64,000 nucleotides of DNA from Callipepla californica brunnescens (lineage: Eukaryota > Chordata > Aves > Galliformes > Odontophoridae), in the NCBI GenBank assembly GCA_023055505.1, contig JALIRH010000002.1, positions 26,418,437 through 26,482,436 on the forward strand. Reading direction: 5' to 3'. Below the pieces are notes generated by a model. It was given only the letters and a program-made list of their open reading frames with translations, made no database searches and had not been told where the DNA came from. Positions 1 to 12,621 of this stretch are shown here, in pieces (the stretch's first letter is position 1; each line of letters opens with the position of its first letter). The translations under genes and the position numbers were made by a program.

Positions 1-2663
1 TTTTGGTGTTTCTGAAAGCTACCCTAGCAGCCTGTGCTCGCTCTTGCCATCGTACCAGTCGGGCAATGGCTCCTGTTTGCATCTGCAGCACTCTTCGCAG
101 CTATTTTTATGTTTTCCTGTTCTGTTTCATGTGCTTTGTGAAATGCATATATATATATTTGAATCTGAAACATACCTTTTGCAAAACGGTCCCTCTCCAG
201 CGAATATCTCTAAAAGTAGTTATTTTTAGCAGAAAGAGAAACCATTAATATTGGGTTTTCTCAAAGACGTCTGCAAGCCATTCTGCATTTTTTTAAGTGA
301 TTTTACCCCATGCTTCACTCTCTTCCTTGCCAGTTCTTGAAAATTGAACTGACAGTGTCAAAGCATTTGTATTTATAAGGTGCCACTCCCCAGTAAGATT
401 TTCATGTTGTCTCTGAATAGGCTTTTATTAACTGTGAAAGCCATTTGAATGAATAATGCAAGTGTTAGCATGCAAAGAAATGTTCCTGTCGGAATCTGAA
501 AATGTCCCTTTTACAGGAGCATCATGACCTCTTTTTCATCAGAAAGTCTATTCTGTATTTGTATTGTTTATTCATAATTTAAGTCGCTGAGATTGCTCTT
601 GAGACTTGGATTAAAGGGACACTAACAAGTAATCGAAACTCTGAAAAGTGTTACTTAACATGTTTAAATGTGGGTCGTATTCTCTTGTATTTAAATGCAG
701 GTATGCATTCAAGATTTGCACACTCTGTGATGCTTGAAAATAATTTGTGTGCACTGAAAATGGTGAGGCTTACAGTCTGCTGTTAGGGCAGTACTTTCCC
801 CCTGCATGATCCCATTTTCCTGCTGTCAGTTTTTTCGGGTTGTTACCATGATGTTAATACTGTCAGGTGTTCGTAGCTAAAATCTTCTCTTCCTTCTTTG
901 CTGAGTGTCTTGTGTATGTCCGTGCTGTCTGCATCTTACAGAACAGCTGATGTGTAAGTGTGACTTACCTTTTGCCATAGACAAATAGTAAAAGTGACTG
1001 AGCAAGCCAGAGGGCAGTTGTAGTGGATAGTGCTATTACATATGTCCCAACAGCCAAAAAGAGAGCTGGGCAAAGACGTGGGAATAGGAGGGAAGGGACT
1101 GGTACTTTTCAGCAGTCCTGTGGTAAAGAGCAGTCCTCAGCAGTGACTCCACTTTCTATCTGTGTGGATATGCCAGTGCTCTGCCACCAGTAAGCCATTT
1201 TAGCTTCCTCACCTGTCTTCTGCATCAAGCCTCTCCCAAGAGAAAGTAGATCTGTTTTATAGCTACAGTGGACTTAAAAGACAATAAAAAAAAAGGATGT
1301 GGGAAGTACTTACTATCAGCTCAGATGGGAGCAGGGTTGGAAGATATGTCAGCAAAAGCCTGCTGACTGTACAAGAGTTATCATGGCTTGACAATATTTT
1401 TCCTGTGCATCAGCTTCTCCAAGCTTTACAAACCTTGAGGGTTGAGCACCAAGGTTGAGCAAGTTTTTAAATGCAGTGCCATAGCTAGTGTCATTACGCA
1501 GAAAGTAAGGGGGAAAAACAGTCTGATTGTTCATAAAATAATGTCTGGTTCATCAAAGCCTACTGTTTTTAATCCCTTACGAGGGACCTGTCAGGATTGC
1601 TGGTGCAGTGAGGCTGGAATTGGCCAAGTGAGAAAACTGAGGAGCAGTGCAAGAAAAAGAAGGCAAAGTAAGAGAGGACCAGAGAAAATGTTTCATAGTG
1701 CTTCCCAGGATAGAAGAGACATAGAAAGACTTGGTCAGAGGTCCTGAGGAGACAGGGATCAGATGAGGAGCAGTGATCAAGCAAACAGTGAAGTGTGGGG
1801 AAAGAGAAAGATCAAGGCTGTGTGTATTAAGAGGAACAGAGCGATCAGAATGGTATAAACTGGTTACAATTTGGAGTGCTGAAGACCTGGAACATGAAGA
1901 GTATTTGCCTAGGACAAGGTCCCAGCATGGGGAAGGAAAGGGACAGAAACTGTGACAGGGATGAGTTGCAGAAAGATGGACAGAAGTGTATGAGTGTATG
2001 GCAGAAGTGCTAGAGCGTGCTTCACATCAGTTTTTTTTTTCCTGGGTTCCTTTTTCTTCATCTTCTGAGCAGTTTGCTGAAATCCTGGTGCTATAAGCGT
2101 GAAGAGCTATGCTTTTTGATTATTTTGTAGTCTACATTAGTATATTTATTATGCCATAGCATATAATAGTATTTGTTTTTTAGTGTTTTATAAGTAATGG
2201 TTTGGGGTTTCTTTTAATCAAAGTAATTCGTGACATAGTTTAAAGAAGAGAAAAAATGTAACAATCAGAGCTCAAGACTTGGATTTCTTTAATTGTATTC
2301 CTTCGGAGTGATGTTTCCTCTCAAGTTAAGAGATACGTTTTACGGTATAGACTGACACAGTAAGGGGCATAATTTACTGTATGAAACCATAGCTCTATCT
2401 GATACACTTTCTCAGATGACAGGAGCCACCTTTTGCAAGCTTCTTTTGTCAAAACTTACCTCATTGCCATAGAGAAAAGGTTACTGCATTCATCTCTGAT
2501 GTGATATGAAGCGCTTTTTAAAATACATTTTGCAAGGAAGGCAATCCAGGGATTCCTTTGATTTCACTTTTGGAAACTTAGAGTGTGTCAGGAAATGTTA
2601 AAAACAAACAGAAATCCAATCCTGTAAATTATGCCCTCAATACAGGAGTGTAAAACCAGGTTT

Positions 2664-2748
2664 AATAGAATCACAGAACTGTAGGGGTTGGAAGGGACCT
2701 CTAGAGATCGAGTCCAACCCCCTGCCAAAGCAGCTCCCTAGCCCAGGT
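2664..2748 (-). repeat. CR1 LINE 3'-end fragment
   Basis: Reading on the + strand, AGAATCACAGAACTG followed by the GGTTGGAAGGGACCT block and AGTCCAACCCCCTGCC is the reverse complement of the CR1 3' terminus. About 85 bases remain; the element is 5'-truncated, the usual state of CR1 copies. It lies in the MRPS28 intron. Confidence 0.9.
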
Positions 2749-5700
2749 AAAATAATAGCTGCTTTCCTGTTCCCTGCAGGCAGACAGGCTTACGGGGGGT
2801 GGCATGGAAGAATGGATGGTGGGCGAGAGTGGTTGTAGTACACCCTAGATATTTCATTTAGCTTTGGATTTCACCACCTATCGTTCCAAAAGTAAAGCAG
2901 TGGAAATCGAAAAACAGCAGTAAAATAGAAGGAGTGTACACTGAAATTCTCAGTTTGTCTTTGCGAATTGCAGCCCTGTATTTCTATGGCATGGAATAGA
3001 GGATATCTGTGAGAGAGGTTTTGAAATGAGAAATACTTGGGCCGACCCTGTGAGACTCAGCCATTTCTGTAACTGTATTCTTTTTGAAGCAGCTTTCTCC
3101 AAAATAAAAAGGTTTGTCGCTTTGAACTTTAAAATAACGACTTGAGTGGTATTAATGGAAAAAGGACTGCTTGCTAATTTGAGATCACACGCAGTATTAA
3201 ATATTGGATAGTTTAACAAAACGCTTTAATGTTTGCACCTCTAATTTAGTGTTTGAATAAAATTTGTGATGCTGTTTAGTAATGAGGATGCTTCCTCAAC
3301 ACGTCAAATTGCATACCTGCAAAGCTACTCTCCCATTTTCCTGGTAGCAAACGGTATAATTATGATCAAAAAATATTTTTTAGTTACAGTCTCCTTATTT
3401 TCACGTGCTCATTGCTTTCTCAGTTAACTCCTTCGCTGTTGCCTGAAATTACTTTTATATTAAAAAAATAACGTTTCCCTCCCCGGTCTTCTTGAGTTAG
3501 CAAGAGCTGAAATATGCCATGCCATACCCTCCCCCTTCAGTCTCACTGTGTAAAGATACATCTTTTTATTTCTTGTCATTGTAGTTTATAAATATGTTTT
3601 AAGGGGACATATTAAAATGACTGACTTTGTAGAAATTACAAGCTGAAAGTCTTGACTGAAGAGTTTTGGGGTTTGGGGGATGTCTCCTTTTATTTGTTAA
3701 GATTTTAAGAGAAGTAAAGCTTCAGTGGAAAGGGGAAAGGATTAGGGTAAGGACCAGGTGGCAATAAATGTAGTTACTCGCAAGGAAGCTTCCATGTTGC
3801 TTGTGTTTGAAAGCACACACTGTGCTACTTCTGTATTGTCAGAGACAACCAACACGACTTCTAATGGAATGGGATGATGTAAATGTTAATTTTACTTTTT
3901 AAGTTTCTTTAAGGAGTGTAAGCAGTGCTATCAAAGCTCCACTGTGAGGTTTCTCAGTGCTCCTACGTACTTCAGTGCATTGGTGACGTATGGTTGCATA
4001 GACTTAGTGTTCAAAGAAGATTTCTCTCCTTGCTTCTCAAATTTCTTCTCCATGACGGTCTAAAGAAAAAGCACTGAAACAATTATTTGAGTTACCTCCA
4101 ACTTAAGTCATACTCCGTAAATGGACACTTGAGGAGAGGTGTGCCTTTATTCCCAGCATTTTGCCAGCTCCAGAACAGATGGAGAGAAGCCTGCGAGTAC
4201 TTGTTCAGACTACAGAAAGCTTTTTGGAACGCTTTGATCCACGTCTTAATTTGAGGTGAAGGTTTCTGGTGAGTGCTTCAAATGTGTGTCCACATCACTA
4301 CCAGTGCCAATGTGGGTCGGGATCATGGCTTAGTACTGGTCATGGAGGGTTCCCATCTCAGGCTGGGTGCTGGCTGGAGTACATCCAGCCACAACGGGAG
4401 TTAAAGATGATAGCTCTTGTGAGGAAAGGGTTATTAGTGAAAAGAGTAAACTGGCTTTAAGCCCTCAGTGTCTGTTTATATTTTTGAGTATGTCTGTGCA
4501 AGAAAATTGGGCTATTGTTTTTAGAAAGAAGCTGCTCCTAGGTGGTTAGGATGTTGATAAAGTATAATTGATGGCAAGGGGATTCAGAGAACAGCTGTGC
4601 TCCGGGATAGTGCCATTTAGGAGACAGCAGAGAAAAGAAATGCTTTCTCACGAGGATGTGTGTTGTGTTTAGAAATGTTGTAGGATATAGGGGTCTGAAT
4701 GAAATATCTATCCCTTAGGCTTTAATTCCGTGAATTCAGTTCTGTCCTCCTCTGCTGGCTGTTATATAAAAAAGTTATATAGAAGTAGGGAAAGATTTGA
4801 CTCTACTTGCAAAAATTTTTTTCTGCATATTACTATACCTTGCATGTATAAATATGTGATCAGACTTTCTTTCTTTGCTTCAAAGTGTATTTAATAATTT
4901 CACCTGCCACTAAGAAGTAGTAGGGGAAAAACATGTGCATCTTGACAAACTCCTCACATGGGGTTGGGTGATGGTTAATGGTTCCTGACGATGGTCATGA
5001 GATAGGATGGTCCTGAATACCAGCACTGTTACTCAAAAATAAAGCAGGTCCTTTTGCAAAATGGAGTAGACAGCTTCTTTCCTTTTACATTTGTGTTCTG
5101 TGCCTACTGGGGCACTGTTTCTGAAAATAACAAAACACCTGCTTTATTTCTGGGTCCTGCTTTAAATGTAGTCTAGTTATATCTGTTTTAAAGATAAATA
5201 CCTTCATGGATAGAATGTGATTACTATGCACAGAGCAGCCCATCATTCCATCTTGTCTAAAATGTGGTGGATAGACCACCACCGCAAGCTGGATTGCTCT
5301 TTCTACTTTTTCTACAACTTCTTGTTTATTCTAAAGTGCTTTAGCTCTAGGGGACATCTGTCATAAAACTAAATGTTTACATTCACACAAATCGGCAGTT
5401 GTGTCAGCTTCTTAAAGTGATGTTGTTCAGGATCTCTGTAATCAGATGTGCTGTGTCTGGAAAACCTTCTTTAACAGATGAGTTTAGCTTGATTAAAGTT
5501 ATCTGGATTGTAGTGTTTGCTTTTTTTTTTCTTATTATTTTACAAAAATAGAGTTGCTTGGATTTTCCTTACAAATATATGCAAAAGTCATGCCTGAAAA
5601 CTTGAGGAGGGTCCTGTATGAACTGTGCAACAAAGTTTTCATAACACCCAAATGGGGGTGTCCCGCTGAATATTAATAATGTTTTATTAAATCTAATCTG

Positions 5701-5949
5701 TTTATGAATTCTGAGAAGTGTAGTTTCTGCACAGCTTTCCCTCATTGGCTTTCCTGATTCTGAATAGCACTTTTAAAGTTTTGATAACAATGAATTAATT
5801 CCATCTGTTCTGTGAAGCACTCCTATAGTTTATCAAACAGACCAAAAGGAGCTGTTGCGTGGTGAAAGCAGTATCTTGTATTCCAGTTACAGATATGCAA
5901 CTCAGTATCTTCCTTGCTTTGCAGTGCCAAATACAGTGAGGGTGTGTGA

Positions 5950-6033
5950 CTAGGGAGCTGCTTCGTTAGGGGGTTGGACTCAGTGATCTCTGGAGCTCCC
6001 TTCCAACCCCTACAATTCTGTGATTCTGTGATG
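5950..6033 (+). repeat. CR1 LINE 3'-end fragment
   Basis: The + strand reads GGGGGTTGGACTCAGTGATC, then CCCTTCCAACCCCTAC, then ATTCTGTGATTCTGTGATG. This is the CR1 3' end with its terminal octamer repeats. It is about 84 bases, 5'-truncated and intronic in MRPS28. Confidence 0.9.
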
Positions 6034-6721
6034 TCTAATTCCATTTTAAGCCTCATTCAGTTCAGTATTGTGTAGAAAAGTGTTGGACTCTGCGCAGTTT
6101 TCACAACTGTATCTGCTTGACACTTAGTGAGCTGCTTTTCCTGTAGAAGAGAGAAAGCAAGAGGCAGAGAGATTACTGGTCTCTAACATTTGCCACGAGC
6201 CCACTACTTCTAGTATTAAGTTTCAGTAGGTTGGAAACACATCCTTCATCTTTTGAAAACAGCACAGAATGCTGTAGTTTGTGACTCTGTAGTGTCACTC
6301 AAGCTTTAATAGTTTTGTGTATGCTTTTCAGTGAATCTTGCATGGCTCTACTCTGTATACAGTTTCCTTCATTTCTAGACTGTTTGCCTTCTCTCATGCC
6401 CCATCCACTACTCCCACTCATCGATAAAGGCAGAAAAGTGTGGTAAAGATAGTATTAGGTATCAGGGTAGCTTTATGTTTGGATGCTGAGGCACCCCAGC
6501 TAGCCAGCAGCTGTTGAAGAAGGTAAAGTGTGGATTAATGCTAGAGAATTTTCTGCAGATTTCTCCCTTTTTCCCAAACAGTAAGAATCACTAGCCAGCA
6601 GGTGTCTTCATTTGAAGCTCTTCAAACATTGGCTGTGGGCAGTAGTGAGGATCTTTCCTCTTCCTTCTGTACATCTTGACTTCTTGGGGGAACGTTCTCT
6701 TTTAAATGAGCATGGAGGTGT

Positions 6722-6909
6722 CAGAGTGGGGGTTAAGGACAGGTTCTGCACCAGAGGGCAGCAGGCATGGCCACGAGCTTCTGAAGCTCAGGGAGCATTT
6801 GGACACTACCCTCAGACACAGGGTTTGAATACTGGGAGGTGCTGTGTTGAGCCAGCAGTTGGACTCTGCGATCCTTGTGGGTCCCTTCCAGCTTAGGATG
6901 TTCTGTAGG
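6722..6909 (+). repeat. CR1 LINE fragment
   Basis: Contains AACAGGTTCTGCACCAGAGG-like sequence and ends with GTTGGACTCTGCGATCCTTG and GGGTCCCTTCCAGCTTAGGA, the 3' region of a CR1 subfamily. The same segment recurs at 40875-41079. The terminal octamers are decayed (TTCTGTAGG), so this is an older copy. Confidence 0.8.
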
Positions 6910-7739
6910 ACTTAAGGGCCAAAAGAAAGGAGAAAAAAAGACACAAAGCAAATAAAACACAACTCTGTAGGCAGGGCGGTGGTTGTGGGGTTTCTTTCAT
7001 GTAGCAGAAAACTTGCAGATGCTGCTCAGCTTTAGAAGAGAAACTGTGACAAGAAATTTCCTTGCCTGAGGTCCGAAGTTAGAAATCTTAGCTGTAGTTA
7101 TCTGATATTACGCTTCTTTGATAATAGCAGTGTCACCAGTGACCTAATGATGACCTGTCCTCCCTTTAATGATGTGTTGCCCTGCGGATAATTGTGTGCA
7201 TGATAACAAACAGCACAGTAAAATGTCCTGATAGCAGACACTATTTCCTCTGAAATAACTGCTCTTCAGTGGGATTTGGTAGTGTCTCCTCTTCGTAAGG
7301 AAGAAAGGCTCTGCGGTGTTACCAAGTTAAGTCCCAACAGATCCCTGCATAGAGTTATTAATGTATATCAACTTAATTGTTCAGTCAATGAGTATGTAAA
7401 GCTTTTCTTGACTAGTACTTGCTTTCAACTTTTGGTACAACAGTTTCAGTGGCAAGTAAGGCTTGAAGAAGACGATATGCACAAAAGTAAAATAGACATA
7501 AAACTAAACACTGAAGTTTTTGGAAAACTCGGCATTTATTTTATCTTTACACCCAAAGTTCACTCTTTCAGTGCTGATGCATTATGGTTCAGGCTTAAGT
7601 TCCGTTACAACATGTTGTTTGCTATGGGGCTGCTACTTCAGTCTGTGGACAGGAGAGCAGCAGCAAGGACATGCAAGACCATTGCAGACCATCGCTTAAC
7701 AGAACTTTCCTTTTTCCTCCTCTCCCCTTTTCTATGCAG

Positions 7740-7893
7740 CAAGTATCAGAGAGGAACCAAAGTACGCCTGAGACTGCTGGACCTTGAACTCACATCTCGG
7801 TTCCTGGGTGCAACAACTGATACAACGTTACTGGAAGCTGATGCGGTGCTTTTAGGGCTCCTGGAAAGCAAGCAAGCGAAGCAAAAGGAGTAA
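7740..7893 (+). CDS. MRPS28: MRPS28 last exon (mitochondrial small-subunit ribosomal protein bS1m), C-terminal 50 codons
   Basis: Partial gene: only the final coding exon lies in the window. Splice acceptor: a pyrimidine-rich stretch ends in the AG at 7738-7739. The exon starts with the last base of a split codon at 7740, then runs in frame from Lys (7741) to the TAA at 7891-7893. The translation begins [20 protein letters not shown] and continues [19 protein letters not shown], which I recognise as the C-terminus of vertebrate MRPS28 (human has [20 protein letters not shown]). The protein is a component of the mitochondrial 28S ribosomal subunit, so it acts in mitochondrial translation. The open frame continues upstream to 7276, but that part has no family similarity and is read as intron. 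Earlier exons must lie before position 1. Synteny with HEY1 downstream on the same strand supports the call. Confidence 0.95.
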
Positions 7894-7903
7894 ATTTCAT
7901 GTA

Positions 7904-7909
7904 AATAAA
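7904..7909 (+). terminator. MRPS28: MRPS28 polyadenylation signal AATAAA
   Basis: Canonical AATAAA lies only 11 bases after the MRPS28 stop codon, giving a very short 3' UTR, as is common for ribosomal protein genes. A U/GU-rich stretch follows (TTTGTGCTTT). Alternative downstream signals are ATTAAA at 8086-8091 and AATAAA at 8367-8372, so longer 3' UTRs are possible. Confidence 0.65.
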
Positions 7910-7910
7910 T

Positions 7911-9259
7911 ATACTTTGTGCTTTAGAGCAGATTATACAAATGAAGTGTTCCCTTGGGAGAGAAGCAAAAAGTTTCTTACTGGTTGCTTATGTAAATAGT
8001 GAGATCAGTAAAAGACAATGAGCACATTGTACCCGATTCTTGCTCATTTTTTATTCGCTCATCTTTCTGGCTATTTGCCTTTGTAATTAAATGTGGAAGA
8101 TTACCTAAACTTATTCAAGTAATATTGGTTGAATGTTAATCTTCTCATCCCAAACGGATGTGGTGCTTCATGCAGAACAGCATTAAGGGTTCCTCATTTC
8201 CAAGGTACAGCGCAGGATTGCTGCAGATATTAGTCTGTGTTGTATTATATCATTATTTTATCTCCATTTGCATTAAGTAATAGAGGTTATTCATTGCTTT
8301 AATTTGTTCTCTCATTTCCAGTGCATGTTAGTAAATTTTCTCTGGTTGTCTATGTAAATTAAAAGAAATAAAAAGGGCCAAACAACATCTTCTAATGTAG
8401 TAGGCCGAAGGTAGGCCTTAGATTTCTGTAAGTATAGTTAAGATAAATATACCGAGCATTGGAATGCACAAAGAAAGAACCATACTCTGCTTTTGATACC
8501 AAAGACCATTTTTGATTTCTGGTATATTCAGGTCTGAAATCTACACAGCATCTGTATAGATGCTAGCAGATGTGTTGAGGGCAGGTCAGTTTTACAACCT
8601 TATCACTGAATGACAGAAAACCTGTTTCAACTAAAACTGTTTTGTTTTGTTTTCCCAAAAATGCTGGGATAAATTTAGAGCTGTTAAGGTGATACGCCTT
8701 GTTTGATTGCAACAGCAGGTTGGTGACAATGGCTTTCTAGTGATATCTACCAATTTAGCAAAAACCACTCTGTTTTACAATCCACAAACAGCTCATCTTT
8801 CTGCTGGAGCAGGCACGTGAGCAGATGGAGGCACTACAGGGTGGTGTAGCTCCTTCTGTGTCTCAGGACTAGCTATGTTGATATTTCAGTCACACCAGGA
8901 AACAAACAAGCAGGATAGCAGAGAGCCAGCTGCAGGCTGCTGCAACTCAGGTACCTCTTTCCTTGTCCAGATCTGAGGGCAACTTGGATGAGATGGCATC
9001 AGAAGGCAGAAACTGGGAGTCGTTCAGTTAAACTGTTGCTGGCCCTGTGGTCAGGTTTCCCTCCCAAACTCTACAGATGTTCTTGTGGTCCAGGAAAATT
9101 CAGGATACAAAGGCTGTAGTCCGTTTAGAGATCTTTTCCAAAAGCATTGTCACTTTCTATAAAGGTTGTGTTTATTTCTTCTTTCATTTGGTAGCATGTG
9201 GAAGGAAGAGGGAAAGCAAAGCTTTTTTATCTAGTTCCACAGCCCATTTTTTTCATTCT
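7911..9259. other. 3' flank of MRPS28, no gene seen
   Basis: AT-rich sequence with two further possible MRPS28 polyadenylation signals. No repeat or coding similarity was recognised. Confidence 0.5.
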
Positions 9260-9790
9260 GTCCTTGTGAGGCCCCTTTGGAGCACTGTGTCCAGGCCTGG
9301 GGCCTCCAGCACAAGAAAGACACAGAGCTCTTGGAACGGGAGCAGAGGAGGGACACTAAAGTGATCAGAGTGCTGGTGGACCTCTCCTATGCTGAAAGGT
9401 TGAGGGAACTGCGCTTGTTAAGCTTGGAGAAGGCTCCGGGGAGACCTTATTGTGGCCTTCCAGTACTTGAAGGGAGCATATAAACAGGAGGGGGAACGAC
9501 TGTTTACACAGGTTGATAGTGACAGGACAAAGGGGGATGATTTTAAACTAAGACAGGGGAGATTTAGGTTAGATATTACAAGGCAGTTTTTCACTCAGAG
9601 TCTGGTGACACATTGAAGCAGGTTGCCCAGAGAGGCTGTGGATGCCCCATCCCTGGAGTCATTCAAAGCAAGGCTGGATGTGGCCCTGGGCAGCCTGCTC
9701 TAGTGGCTGCCAACCCTGCCCATGGCAGGGGGGGTTGAAACTTGATGATCTCTGATGTCCTTTTCAACCCAGGCCATTCTATGATTCTAC
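9260..9790 (+). repeat. CR1 LINE, 530-bp 3' fragment with ORF2 C-terminus
   Basis: Starts inside the end of ORF2: the frame from 9277 gives CVQAWGLQHKKDTELLEREQ and later LSYAERLRELRLLSLEKA, the conserved C-terminal part of the CR1 ORF2 protein downstream of the reverse transcriptase. It continues through the 3' UTR (AGGTTGCCCAGAGAGGCTGT at about 9620) to the terminal ATTCTATGATTCTAC. It is 5'-truncated and inactive. Confidence 0.95.
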
Positions 9791-12379
9791 TATTATTCCT
9801 CCACCCAAAAGAAAAAACTTTACAGAAGAAACAAAATTCCATACCTATCTATGCCTGTTTGTAATACTGAGAAAAGAGTTTTAAGTGCAGGCGTCCACTG
9901 CTACAGAAAGTCTCTAAAACAGTTCTCATGCGTGATCTGTCGAGAAGAATGGTGTAGTATAAGGTATTTATTTCCTCAAATCACTGTGAGGAATCACATG
10001 GAAAATGTGTGATAGTTCTGAAGGGAATGGATGTGTTTTCACAGGTCGTTTTTATAGTTAGCAAACTCAAGTTGTACTTCTGAAATAAGCAGGGATCCAG
10101 GTAGGAGAGGAAGCAAGCAGTATGAGCTGGTTCTGTTGCATTCATTTGCTCACTCATCCCAGTGAACCTACAGAGGACAGTTTGCACATGAATCATTCTA
10201 TGATTGTATGATTGAGTGTTAGCTTCCAGGTACCACTGATGTCGGGAAAGAAGACCTCTTTAAGGAGCCAGAAAGGTTTTGAAATATCGAAGAGAAATCC
10301 TGAAACTGAAGGGAAGGGTAAGAGCCACCCTACCAGGTGCTGTGGCATTGTGCCTGGCTCCCAGCACTGCTTGGAATACTCACGTGTACTAAGCATGTTA
10401 TCAGCACGAACCTAATAGATGCTGCTGATTCAGTGTACTGAGAACTTTAAGGACATACAGTTAGACGTAAGTAGAAGCACATCATTCTGCTGAGAATTCT
10501 TAGGCCAGTATAAGCCAAGGTCCGTGGTTGTGTTCATAGGACGGCCTAAATCAGGAATTTCTCTACAGAGCACTTAGTGTTTCTTTTAGGTTTTTAATGT
10601 TGACTTACTCTGAAGCACCAATCAGATAGGTGTTAAAAAATAACTGCTTAAATTAATTAATCGGATTCTGCAGCTGGGAAGACATTTGATGTTAGCTCTT
10701 TTTCAGGGGCTTCTTTCCTGGAAGAGTCTTGACTTTTGCAAGTGTTTAAGGTTTGTTTTCTCTCCTCGGAAAATTCTTGGGTAGCAACACAGACCCCATT
10801 TTAATAAAGTGATAATCCATCCTTCATTCCCCTCTGGCAGATAATGCTTTGCATCACACCATCTCTAAAATGCCTAACTTGGGTAACCATGGCAGATCTA
10901 CTTCAAGTAGAACTGAAGTGCCCTGAACTTCCCTGTACACTACATCCGCTTCTTGTTCCACGGAGATACAACACCTGAGTGCTTGTGGTGCTTTTACAGA
11001 TGCACCTATTAGCAACATTAGCTTCCTTATGAATGCTAACAGAACCACAGCCAGTTTGGATTTTAGCTGAAGCAGTTACTGTGTTATTTGGAAAGGTGAA
11101 GTCACTTCTTCTGAAATTCTACCTTGTATTTTAGGAACTGAAGATCAAAACACCTTCTACACACTTGGAAAACAAAACAGCTTTTTTATGGTGTAGATTA
11201 GGAAGAAAAATGAAAATAGTGAAATGCTCTTTTGATGACTGATGTGCTATGACAGGACCTGGTAAATCCCCTGGGCTTGTCTGCTCTTTCATATTTGAGG
11301 CCTTGAGGTGATGAGATGGGCAAAAAGAGAAACGCTGAAAAGATCGGGCCTGCTACCGAGTGCAGATTAGTGTCTTCCCAACAAAGCTTTGCACTGAACT
11401 TGTTTCTGAAGAAAAGAATACTTAACATTTTACTAATCTTTGGGGCATTCTGGAAAGTTTAGACTACTCCTTATTTCTTACTACTGTCCCATTGATAACT
11501 GAGGTAAACCGTTGTTCAAACTTTACCATCAGTGTTCCCTTGTGCTGAGAAAGCTTTCCAGACTGTGCTGTCTAGAGAGCATTTCTGCTGGGCATGCACT
11601 CTACATGTGTTTTTTAGTAAATTATGCATTCTGGGGAAGTGTTTATCACATACGAAGGGTCTAGACAAGGCAGATGAGGCTTTTACATTGTAATCTGGCC
11701 ATAACCCAAAACAAATATTATCCTTCCCGTGACTGCATTAGGCTAACATCAGTAAGTCCTTAAATACTCCCAAGTGTTCTTGGTTCCTCTCGGCTTGTGT
11801 CCTGTTCCATCAGAATGAAGCAGGCTCGTGCACTGCGCTGCAGCTCTGATGAGGAAAAGGGCCCTTTGGTGGCATTTCAGCCCATTTGCAATGCACGGGT
11901 GAGATGTGCAGCCAAGAACTGCTTTCCTATGGGCAAGTGGAACCAAGCCATCCACAGTCTTTTGGGTAGATGCTGTAGCAGCCTGGGAAATTTGGGCAAA
12001 CTTCTGAAGATAGCAAGATATTTAAATTACTTTTTGACTGCTTAGAAGTTAGAAGAAATGACTATTTTGCTGATGGGGTACAGTGATAATGTGTTAAGAT
12101 TTTTGTTTTGTTACAGAGTTTAGATAATTTTATAAATCTCATTTGATTAGCCTTGGACATGGTGTAAGCTGTAGCACACGCAGGAACTTGTTTCAAGCAC
12201 AGAAAACAGAATTAACGACCCTAAGACTTTTATTACCAGGCAGAGGGGTGGTCATCTTCTCTTTATAATGACTAAACTAAGTACAAACAAGACACAGTAC
12301 TAACTGAAGTTGGAGGCCAAAATCTTATGTGCCAATTACCAAGACACACAAAGAGACATCAGAGAATAGAATTCTGCTA
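9791..12379. other. Intergenic, no gene seen
   Basis: Unremarkable single-copy sequence of mixed composition. A short CATTCTATGATTGTATGATT near 10194-10213 resembles a CR1 tail but is not preceded by CR1 sequence. No exon-like open frame was found. Confidence 0.5.
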
Positions 12380-12621
12380 AGGTGATGAAGGGACTAGAGC
12401 ATCTCCTGTGTGGAGAGGCTGAGAGCGCTGGGGCATCTCAGCCTGGAAAACAGGAGGCTCGGGGGGGATCTCATCAGTATCCATAAATACCTGAACAGGT
12501 TGCAAAGACGATGAGGCCAGGCTCGTTTCAGTGGTGCCCATGCCAGGACAAGAGACAATGGACATAAACTGGAACTCAGGAACCCCCAGAAGTCCCTGCC
12601 AACCTCAGCCATCCTGTGATG
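12380..12621 (+). repeat. CR1 LINE fragment with internal deletion
   Basis: Sequence such as GGCATCTCAGCCTGGAAAAC, CTCATCAGTATCCATAAATA and GTGCCCATGCCAGGACAAGA matches the CR1 ORF2 end and 3' UTR. It then jumps to the 3' terminus (CCCTGCCAACCTCAGCCATC), so most of the 3' UTR is missing. Confidence 0.85.

Larger units (their letters stand above)
1..7739 (+). other. MRPS28: MRPS28 last intron (3' part)
   Basis: This stretch precedes the last MRPS28 exon and carries none of the conserved upstream coding sequence of the gene, so it is read as intron. It is AT-rich single-copy DNA with three CR1 fragments (2664-2748, 5950-6033, 6722-6909). The short open frames in it show no recognisable domain and no codon structure. 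Nothing else could be supported here. Confidence 0.8.

Noticed and set aside
1077..1084. CGTGGGAA (CSL-like) in the MRPS28 intron, with others at about 1299, 28737, 39188 and 63870
   Set aside because: Isolated 8-mers at about the frequency expected by chance; only those in the HEY1 promoter and the 53-kb block have supporting context.
10190..10214. Short ATTCTATGATTGTATGATT resembling a CR1 tail
   Set aside because: No CR1 sequence precedes it; too short to support.
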